A DNA stretch of 64,000 nt. It comes from Isoetes taiwanensis (lineage: Eukaryota; Streptophyta; Lycopodiopsida; Isoetales; Isoetaceae). This document shows, piece by piece, positions 47,375 through 56,334 of the stretch. The position numbers and the translations under genes were made by a program. Below the pieces are notes generated by a model that was given only the letters and a program-made list of their open reading frames with translations, had not been told where the DNA came from and did not search any database. The DNA is taken from the NCBI GenBank assembly GCA_021234155.1, contig JAJEKV010000380.1:62001-126000 (forward strand), read 5' to 3'. Position 1 is the first letter of the stretch. Each line of letters opens with the position of its first letter.

Positions 47375-47908
47375 TTATCTATATAATTCATTGGCTACAT
47401 CATTGAGTATAGTGTACTGGTAGCAGTGGTGCAGGATCATAATTACTGTCCTCTGTACAATGTAATATAGTCTATCTAGATCCAGGTTTATCATCATTAG
47501 CAGGCAATTCATTTTGGCCTCTAGCATTCCTGAATGGTAGGTCCTTAGACTCTCTAACAAATTTCTTTGTCCAGCTTCTAGGACTAAGAAATGGCTCAAA
47601 ACAAATGCAATGCTAATAGATGCAGCTGCATGGAGGACTACTTTTGCAATCTGGGCATTAAACTCGGCTTCTGTTAAGCCTGCCACTTGCTGCAATGCAC
47701 TTCCACATCCATCTCTCTCCTCAAAGACAGGGAGGATACGGTCGAACTTGTTCACCAGCCTGTGAAAATCCCTGAACAGTGTTACTTTCGGGATATCTCT
47801 GTAAAGTGCCATGTCGCGGGCAGTGGTGAGGCTCAAGGCCAAGCCTCGCTTGTGCACATGAACTTTGTTGGTAGCATTGACATGCACCAAACTGGTTTGG
47901 TAACTCAT
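47375..47908 (-). CDS. hypothetical protein, 177 aa
   Basis: A minus-strand frame without interruption: MSYQTSLVHVNATNKVHVHK, ALYRDIPKVTLFRDFHRLVN, VFEERDGCGSALQQVAGLTE, and a helical hydrophobic stretch ISIAFVLSHFLVLE. It lies between two copies of the GC palindrome, like the other transposon-associated genes here. I recognise no family, and the length alone is modest support. Confidence 0.3.
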   Translation of the reverse strand: MSYQTSLVHVNATNKVHVHKRGLALSLTTARDMALYRDIPKVTLFRDFHRLVNKFDRILPVFEERDGCGSALQQVAGLTEAEFNAQIAKVVLHAAASISIAFVLSHFLVLEAGQRNLLESLRTYHSGMLEAKMNCLLMMINLDLDRLYYIVQRTVIMILHHCYQYTILNDVANELYR

Positions 47909-48234
47909 TGAGCAAAAAAAAAAACTGCGGAGATTGGAATGGCGAAATGATATTTGTACCGATTCGGCAAATACGAAATGGGATATGTGCTGACGTGTCT
48001 AGATCTATTATGTCACAAACAGAAATATTGGATACTTTTATATGAGTCGCGTCCAGCGTGACATATCTGTATTTGGTAAATTAATATAACTTTCTTATGT
48101 ATTTTACAAAATTATGGTCCATACGTGTCGCGCGCACTGTCGCGCGTAGCACGGTGTAGGCATTGTATAAATATTTCATTTATTGTTATTGCATACAATA
48201 TTATGTTTTCCTCAACCTTTCTTCTAATTTTCAT

Positions 48235-48948
48235 ATTTCTCATGAAGCTAGTGTTGGGGAACCCTATGACCAAGAACCTCGAGTAGAGAAGAATGATGCT
48301 GATTACATGGATGTGCAAGAGATTAATACAAATAAGAATGAACAGCCACCTGAAGCAAATGCAGAAAATATTAAAAACCCAGCTGGTGCTAATGAGGAAA
48401 GAAGACTAGTAGTTTCCAGATTAACATGGAAGGATGAGAAAGTGAATTTGCATCATCAGTGCAATAGGGGAATTGTCGGTGAAGGTGTGCTTATACTATG
48501 GGATCCTATGCACTGCTATAATGGATAGGCTATTGGTGATGACTTTGTCAGAGTCTCTATTTCTTCAATACAGTTTCATAACTTCAGTGTTGAGCTAAAG
48601 GACAAACACTGATATGCTTGCAATGATATCAACAGTGGTTTAGAGTTGCCAGCCTTGTTGCTCTGGCCAGTGGACTTCATTGAGATAATAGGAAAAGGGT
48701 TGCTTCAAAGAATTGAGCGTGTTGGAGAAAATAATATGGTGGTGGATGAAAATGACATTCCTTCCATACCTCCTTTGGATGTATCCGTATCAAAAAGAAG
48801 GGCCTACAACTTTTTGAAGAGGAAGAAGAGGAAGAAAAAGGTTCAGACTGTGAAAGATACTAACAACTGTAGTGAAGAGACCATGCAAGCCGTCAGGGGG
48901 GCGATTGTGGCTGCCCCAACAACTGCTTTGGTAGATTCACAGTGAAAG
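48235..48948 (+). pseudogene. second DUF8039-like fragment with Lys-rich tail
   Basis: Frames 48,163-48,528 and 48,646-48,945, separated by stops near 48,526 and 48,611. They give LVVSRLTWKDEKVNLHHQCN, VGEGVLILWDP, IGDDFVRVSISSIQFHNFSV, then LPALLLWPVDFIEI, and a basic KRRAYNFLKRKKRKKKVQTV. The core follows the same pattern as the 46.3-kb fragment. It runs directly into the transposase N-terminal relic, so the two may be one fused gene. Confidence 0.5.
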
Positions 48949-48949
48949 A

Positions 48950-49480
48950 ACTTGTGGAAGCCAGATCAATCTACAAGGAGAAAACTCATGACGCTAGAAA
49001 AACTTATATTTACAATATCATAGAACATGCATTTGGGCCGTCACCTGATGTCAGAAACAGGGGATTTCCTATTGGTGGGAAATAGATATGCAGCAGTACA
49101 GTGACAATCATACTAGGTAATTCAGCCTCTACATGGTGGAGATTAAGGCGGAACCAAAAGAGGGGGGCTCAAATAGGTTGGCATGGTAATCGGGGAAAGG
49201 CGAGGACAACCCCCAGGGTGCTTGCAGCTCAGAGTTTATTCGAGAAGTTTGTCAATTATCATGCTGAGAGTATGCCTCACAAAAGTGTGGTTGATGAAGA
49301 GGGATGCAGGAAAGTAGTTCGAATATTGCCTGCATATTTAACACAAAAAGTGAATTTACAAATGATCAACAATCTTCTAGAGGACATGGGTGTGGATAAG
49401 ATTTCACAATCAGCCTTCAGCAAGCTCTGGAGTAAGCATTTTTCAGATGTCAAAAGAATGCAATATAAGCCTGTGTCACA
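48950..49480 (+). pseudogene. DUF7869-type transposase, N-terminal relic
   Basis: It begins KTYIYNIIEHAFGPSPDVRN, RGFPIGGK, stop (about 49,083), then VTIILGNSASTWWRLRRNQK, LAAQSLFEKFVNYHAESMPH, ILPAYLTQKVNLQMINNLLE, and FSKLWSKHFSDVKRMQ. This is the region preceding the SKC..C core (as at 34,271) in this family. The core does not follow: after about 49,480 the sequence is unrelated. Confidence 0.55.
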
Positions 49481-49619
49481 TTCTTTTGAGCAGGAGCTAC
49501 TAATTTCATTTGTTTTGAAGAACTACCAACATGTGTTGGAGGTGCCTTTGGAAGTACCAACTTTCCAGAAGAGCTTTCTAGAGTCACATGTCCACCAACA
49601 CTGCCTCTAGTATCATGAG

Positions 49620-51290
49620 ACATAGGGTCAAAAGCTGGAACAACAAGCCGAAAAGAGGGGAGAGCTGAAGCTGCTCCCTCAGTTGAGCTAGGTACACATC
49701 CCGGGGGATTCACACAGAAGACCCGTATAAAGCTAGTGACTATGTAGAAGGGGTTTTTTTCTCCATGTTTTCGTACATATACTAGGGGTTTACATCCCTC
49801 TCTTACTGACATTCTAGTGTATTTTCTCCACGGAAGTGGTGTTTTTCCAACACTTTTGCGTACGTATATCGGGGTGTTTCTTCTCACCTTAAGCATGCAG
49901 GTGGCATATGCTCATGTGATAAAGGTGAATCCCGGGAGCACACATATGCCATTGGAAGAAACAGAAGCATGAGGCAATGCCAGCAGATTGAAATGCACAT
50001 AAGCCTACCTCCCATGTCCCTTAGATCCAACAGCTACTGATGATATCAAACTCTTTGGAGAGAAGGAACACCTTGCACCTTCACGAGCCAGTTTATGGGC
50101 ATCTTGAACACTAATCTTTAAAGAATCTAGAGCATATTCCCTTCTCCCTGTACCCCATTAGGATTATCAGAGAAACAAGGACTGCGAGTTGCTTTTGCCA
50201 TCTCCACTGAAAGGGGCCGAGATTTCAGAGCTCAATAGTCCCCCATAAAAGAGTAATTTCTGATAAATTTAAGCATCGTTAAAAAGAGCACTATACAATC
50301 TTTTCAATGAGCACAAACATGTCTAAAACTGCCACCAAACGCAGAAGTTATGGCGAAAAGAATATTGCAGCCAAACTCTAAGACTGCCATTTTTTTTTTT
50401 AAATCTTTGGTGAGTAATAAATTTAGGTTAAAATGCATTGTCTATGAGTTTGTATTTCATTGGAGTCATGTACACTAAGTAAGGCTATGTCATATCCCAT
50501 CCTATATCAAGGCTCGCTAAATATTGCTTTAAGTTCTTCTAGGTGGATTCGTTTGATAAACCAGCCAGAGAAGGGAATGCAGTAGCAAGATATATGGTCA
50601 TAGGAGGAAATGCAAAAATTTGTGAAAATTCTTGGTCTCATATAGTGCCATGTGGCATGATGTTATTGGATCCGTTAGTCAAATTTTGTCAAACCTATTT
50701 ACATCACTTAGAGTGTCATGGGCTTTGTGATATGTCCAATGTAAAGTGGTGGAATATGTATGAATTCGATACAACCTCCTTGCGTTTGAAATGATTGCAT
50801 ATCAGTAGTTTTGATTGCAAAAAGTGCTGATAAAGAAGGGGATTCAATTTATTCAAACAACGAAGGAAAGTAGCAAGTCAAGAGCCCTTGTTAAAAGTTG
50901 GACTGTTCGGATATACATAGTGCTCTGTAGTCTCTTGTATCTATAGCAAGTTAGTGTGTGGGTAACTAAGTGTGCAGATGAAGTGGTTGAATTACTATAA
51001 GAATGAAGCAAGCTAGTACGTTTAAAGGGATTTTTGTGCATTTATATGGTATGACATGAAGGATGTGGAGATTTTCTTTTTAAAGGTTTCTTATGTTATA
51101 AAATTTTTTGGCTATGCATAGCGTTTCTCGTAGTCTTTCTTATCTGTAGTAAGTTAGCGTTCAAGTAATTTAGTATGCATATGCAGATGTAGTTGAGTTA
51201 CTGTAAGAATGGAGTTCCACAACTACTTGATATGGATGATTATTTGCAAACAAACCATGCAGGCTGGTTAGGTTTGCACCAATATTTTAC
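49620..51290. other. mostly gene-free stretch
   Basis: Two imperfect ~45-bp repeats (TTTTCGTACATATACTAGGG and TTTTGCGTACGTATATCGGG) near 49,770 and 49,855. A minus-strand coding-like scrap near 50,205-50,020 (KISVQDAHKLAREGARCSFS) has no identifiable family. Confidence 0.4.
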
Positions 51291-51294
51291 GCGA

Positions 51295-51600
51295 TTTTCA
51301 CATTCTTCGTACGCAAAAGTTTTTTCGCGTACGCAAAATAGTGAAAATCGCATATGCAAAAAGGTAAAAAAAAAATTTGCCTGTACGTGAAAAGGCGAAT
51401 ATTTTTTTTTTCACCTACACGAATTATACTGTTTTGCGTATGCGAAACAACTTTTGCATACGCAAAATAATATAATTCGCATACGAGGGGGGGGAAAAAA
51501 AGCAAGCCTTTTTGCGTATGCGTTTTTCACTGTTTCACGTATGTGAAAAAACTTTCTCGTACGTGCTTTAGTTCTTTCCGCATACGCGAAAATCTCCGGC
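51295..51600. repeat. dense palindrome cluster, consensus TTTTGCGTACGCAAAA
   Basis: In about 300 bp there are roughly ten related words: TACGCGATTTTCACATTCTT, CGTACGCAAAAGTTTTTTCG, CGTACGCAAAATAGTGAAAA, TTTTGCGTATGCGAAACAAC, TTTTGCATACGCAAAATAAT, TTCGCATACGAG, TTTTGCGTATGCG, TTTCACGTATGTGAAAAAAC, CCGCATACGCGAAAA. Most are self-complementary around a central TACG/TATG, and some pair at longer range. Confidence 0.85.
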
Positions 51601-51779
51601 GCCGGAATTGTTTATCGCCATATTTTTTACGTTTTACACGGCAAATTTGTGCCGTATCATACGAATAAGACGTATTGCATATAAAACGTATGGAGTATTG
51701 AACCCATCCCTAGTAACATCTGTGAGTAACAATTGACGATGTGGGCAAAGGAAGTAGGGGTGCATGTTCTTATGCATGC

Positions 51780-53455
51780 ACGATTCTAGTCCGACACTCC
51801 ACCATTGATTATATTTTCACTTTGCGAACCCTGGTTGAGGATAGCAAGAATTGCTGGCAAGATCTGTACTGCTAATTTACCGATTTTGCAAAAGCTTTTG
51901 ATAGTGTGCCCTGGGACAAGTTGTAGGACAGATTGAGGTAGTTGGGGGCCTCTATGGATTTGCAAAATGCAATATACAAGTTGCACGAGCCATGTTCAGG
52001 CCAACTGACATCGCTTGAACAACCTGTTATCAGCAGTATTGGAGTATGCCAGGGTTGTCTGCTCTCCTCGATACTCTTTGGTCTCTATATTGATCAACTA
52101 GAAGATTGGCCTGTTGACCAAGAAGGCATGAGCTCATTTATGCACCACATAATTTGACAGCTCGTATACGCTGATGACATGGACCTGTAAGCCTACACCC
52201 CGAATGACATGCAGTGCCATTTGGATAATTCTGGATATTTTCTGCCAGTTCACTGACATGCGGGTTAACTTGGCCAAGATTAAGATGCTACTCATCTCAT
52301 CCTCGTACCAGCCAAGACCTCCCTCCCTCACTTACCACGACCAAAATGTGGAGGTGGTTCCTACCTACAAGTATTTAAGAGTGGAGTTTCCTTCATCCAC
52401 ATACTGGGACATATCCATCCAATTGCATGTCACCGCAGACTGGAAAACACGGTATGCCATGCAAAGCAAAAGTCACAAAGCAAAGTTGTATACCTGGGGC
52501 CATCAGTCGCACTTGTTCATGATCTTGGCAGTGCCTGTTCTCTTATATGGGGTCGAGGTTTGGGGTCCAATACTATTCCTTCGCCACATCTAGAATGAAC
52601 TGGAGTAGATGTAGAGGGCCTTCTTAGCTCGAGCACTTGGGGTAAAGTCCACAGTTCCATGTCAGATCCTGCTGCAAGAGATAGATGATGCTCACCTCCC
52701 CAATCTTGCTTAATGCCATGACACGGCCCATATCACCTTAAAGCCTGTTGGAAGGAAAAATGAACTTAGTAGATTTTCGAAATGTGCCAGCGGACAAGTG
52801 CATGGAGGTCCAAACTGAAGATTACCATCACTTAAGACAATGCCTTGATGCTTGCTTTTTTAGCTCTGGGAGACACGTGCTTTGGCATAGGTTAAGATGG
52901 CACAATACTAGCAGCAGATCAATCCCATGTTCTCATGAGATCCATAGCGCTACTTTCATGCGCATTTGCCCACGAAGAAGGGCAAATTGATAGCTTTCAT
53001 TTGCGTGAGTTCGCAATGTCTTCGCATTGAGACATGCAGATCTGGAGCACGTGAGGACAGAATTTATCAGCATTGCCAATTGGAAGCCATTGAGGACGAA
53101 TGCCATGCACTGCTGACTTGTTCAACATTTGACCATATCTGGGCACGGTATGTTGAGTTAGTTCCATCTAACCAGCTGCTACATGTGCGATTAGACGGGG
53201 ACTCTATGGGCACACCGGGATTATATTTTCAAGAGGTCATGGATACGTGCATTCAAATATGTTCTTGGATACGGTATTGAATTGTACACTAATTTTTATT
53301 GTACAATTTGTCAGCATACTTATTATTGCCAAGGTTATTTCCTCATTGGCTTTTTAATCCTGACAGTAATACACTTGTTATTCTCTTGTTTGGATCCCAT
53401 AGACCAATTGGTCTCACTAGACGATAAAATTCCATTATATTCTATTTTTTTCCTT
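51780..53455 (+). mobile_element. LINE copy 5, 5'-truncated and decayed
   Basis: A reverse-transcriptase relic: PPLIIFSL-like start, then FSKAFDSVPW-like sequence near 51,880-51,915, SSIGVCQGCLLSSILFGLYI, YADD (52,167-52,178), YKYLRVEFPSS, VPVLLYGVEVWGP (to 52,593), and the C-terminal zinc region 52,966-53,280 (KKGKLIAFICVSSQCLRIET, IEDECHALLTC). The 3' UTR carries CCAATTGGTCTCACTAGACG and an irregular TTCTAT tail. Many frameshifts; the hairpin is eroded. Confidence 0.85.
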
Positions 53456-53689
53456 ACTATTCCATTTGAAAATCGCTCCAAAATCTTGCAAAATCAACAT
53501 AAATTGAATTTTAAAGAAGAAATAAAGTGGTTTTGCTACAACAAACTCTTGCCGTGCACGTCTTGGAGGGCTCATTCAGTGTGAAGTTCAATTACCTCAA
53601 ATTGTGGAATACTTTTAATGATTGCTCATTTTGGTATATTTTCCATAATAATAAGCAACTACATTTCAAATAACACATCAATATGCTAA

Positions 53690-54145
53690 TTTTGTTTAAG
53701 CAAGTACAATAATGAGTCAAGAAAAAGTAAAATTTGTAAGCATTGTCACACTGTAATTCTAGAAGATGAATGCCACATATATTTGTGGTATTAGAGTGTA
53801 GTACGCTATTTTGTTTGCATCAAGTCCATATCTACATGAGCTTTTACAGACAGCTCAAGTAGTTGCCATTGTATCTTACCTAGTGGTGTGACTTAAAAAT
53901 ACCAATCTTCTAGAAGTTCTTGAACAATGTCCAACAATTAAAAGCAATGTGCATTGATTTGTGTATATTTCTCTCTATGCTCATTATTAGGGTTTTTCCC
54001 TCGAAAGCCTTTCGATGAAGGGTATTTTAATCGTTCATAGTGATTATACTATATTCTTTACATTGTGATCCATCTATCTATCTTCTATGGATGATAAGAA
54101 TCAATTAAATTCAACTAAATTCAGTTCAATTCAATTCTAAAAAGG
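53690..54145 (+). mobile_element. LINE copy 6, 3' end, strongly diverged
   Basis: A zinc-domain scrap (KICKHCHTVILEDECHIYLW), a recognisable 3' hairpin (TCGAAAGCCTTTCGATGAAG, near 54,002), then CTATGGATGATAAGAATC and a TTCAA/TTCAG-type tail instead of ATTCT. The oldest copy by appearance. Confidence 0.65.
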
Positions 54146-55555
54146 TGCCTTCAGGACTAATGTAGTGACACCTTGATATGCATCTACCCTATTGTTGTTT
54201 GCATTATATTCTGTTTATCATACATCATACATTATCCTATCAAGTAGCTTGACTTCTAACCCTTGTAGCATAGATAAATGAGTAGTATTTACCACTGAAA
54301 CTTTCAAATGATGAAAAGTATATTGGAATCTAGATTTTCAAAATTAACATTCTAGAACGGTTTGGGCGAGCTTTAGTTCATCATCCTAAAGTATAGAAAA
54401 CAAGATCAACAGATGGGAATCTTAGGAGTATAACTTTTCGAGAAAGCAAGGACAGTTCTTGACATGTTATTCTAAATTAGTGATTAGTTGAGGTTCTTTT
54501 GTAAAGGTGAGAAATTGGACACTGTAATGATGCATGGTGATGTAAAATTCCTATATGTGCATCTAGCCAATGGTGCTAGATGCACAAAACATCTTTACAA
54601 GATTTTCTCTAATTGTTATTTGGTATCCTGAAGTACATAATAGATGTACGTCATCTGTGCATGTCTCATGGTAGTACTTATGCTAGTTTGGTTGTTGTGT
54701 ACGTTGTCCTTAAATGTTCTAAGTGTATGCTTTTGTTAAGACATATAACAACTTTTTGGGCCCACTATGGCATGGCAGTTTTCACTCTACAAAGTGCAAC
54801 AAGAGACAAAGATGCGACAAGTGAGAAATATGTGAAAGAGGCTCATTATTATATCTACAGAATGTACTCTTATGGAATATGTTGGTTTTGTTGAGACACA
54901 ACACTTTGGGTTCATCATAATTAACCTCTTCTTCTATCTTAATCCTAGATTTTGTATTTCTATTAAAATGTTATTTGAATTTGATCGGGTCTATTGGTTC
55001 ACGGATGTCATGATTATGTAAATGCATCTCAGTGCATTTGAGGTGTCATATAGATAATATCAAAAGTGAATATGTCCTTAAATTCTTGGAGCTATACATC
55101 ACCAATATACATCAGCAATATAACTCAGCAGACAAAATATGATGGTCGACTGAGGCCATGATCTAAATATGTTGTATATAAGATTAAAGCCAAAAGAATT
55201 AGATGAATAAAATAGGAAAATTAAAAAAGATAAAGGATCATGTTTTAAAACATTAGCAGCCAAAAAAATGTAGAAGTCAATTTTGTAAGCTGTTGCAGAG
55301 AAAGCACGAGCTCTATACTGTTGGAGCATACAGAAGGGTACTGGCCCACAGAGGCAAAATTCATAGATTAAGACTGGTGAACATGTTATGTAGTAGGTAC
55401 AGAATGCGATCTGGCATATGGTGTTTACAAATATTTTAAGGCAATGAAAGGGTTCTCCCATGGAGAGAGTGCAAAGGTGAATGCATTGTGCATAAAGTTT
55501 GGCAGTTAGTTCTTTTGTCGGGCCTCCACTAAGGGCAGACATGAGAGATTGTGTG
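54146..55555. other. gene-free stretch
   Basis: AT-rich. The frame at 54,613-54,894 (+) has two hydrophobic patches but no family motif. Confidence 0.4.
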
Positions 55556-55559
55556 TGTA

Positions 55560-55735
55560 TGTGAGCGGAGGATATGCGCTCAACTAAATACGAGGACCAA
55601 GAGAGAAGTATATACGATATACACTGTACATGAGGAACAAGGGAGAATTATAACACTATACACTATACATGAGGACCAAGGGAGAACTATATACACTATA
55701 CACTATTCAAGAAACCAAGAGCAGGTATACACTAA
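55560..55735. repeat. ~38-bp degenerate tandem repeat
   Basis: About four units built on ATACACTATACATGAGGACC AAGGGAGAA. It lies 600-770 bp upstream of the Lsi2-type start codon. Confidence 0.85.
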
Positions 55736-56334
55736 AATGCTTACTTATACACTAAAATGTCAGCAATGTATTGTGGGGTCTATTTAGGGTATAGCAGAGG
55801 CCGGTGATCGTGTGCTAGCATACACTAGGATGCATCAGCGGGTGGAAGAAGAATCGAATTTCTAACTTAAAAGAATACCCTGCCCTACTATTTCCACCTC
55901 GAAATCAACCTGTGGGGCATACAAATTCTGCCATATAAGTTTGGATTCAGATGGAAGCCTCCTTGCACATTGGAACTATGTGATCTGCTGCATCTCGCAT
56001 GCATGCTTGGATCTGATCCTCGAGATCCGAGCAGCGTCTGAATCTCTGCAAGCATAATATCTTCAATTCTGTGATCTGGTATGAATCTAGAATTCATTTT
56101 ATCAGATCATTCTGTTAAGACCAAGATCATGGTTTAAGCCTATATATTTTATTTGTAAAGCACCACTTGCGTATGCATAGCTGAGGTCAAATTTTTAGAT
56201 TTGGCTTTGCTCTGCTGCTATATATATTGGTCATATCGTACTCTGTTAGTAACTGGAGCATAATCCTCTGTTCTGCCCTTGTATGTCAGTTGTGTTGCAG
56301 ACTACAGCAGATTATATTTTCTTGGCCAATAGAT
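55736..56334 (+). promoter_or_regulatory. presumed promoter / 5' UTR of the Lsi2-type gene
   Basis: A TATATATAT run at 56,218-56,227 lies about 110 bp before the chosen ATG and is the best TATA-box candidate. No upstream open exon is convincing. Confidence 0.3.

Larger units (their letters stand above)
43591..48165. repeat. dispersed GC palindrome array, consensus TCGCGCGTAGCGCGAG
   Basis: At least eleven perfect to degenerate copies in either orientation in AT-rich DNA. Sites: 43,591-43,605; 43,635-43,651 (CTCGCGCTACGCGCGAG); 43,679-43,692; 44,884-44,901; 44,933-44,950; 44,995-45,008; 45,066-45,096 (two); 45,143-45,152; 47,282-47,296; 48,045-48,063; 48,124-48,150. The clustering at the edges of transposon genes suggests subterminal transposase-binding sites. 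Confidence 0.8.

Noticed and set aside
51295-51600. CRISPR-like repeat array
   Set aside because: Repeats are palindromic and irregular, without spacers of constant length, in a plant genome.
54613-54894. Possible Copia reverse-transcriptase fragment
   Set aside because: Only vague similarity; no catalytic motif could be found.
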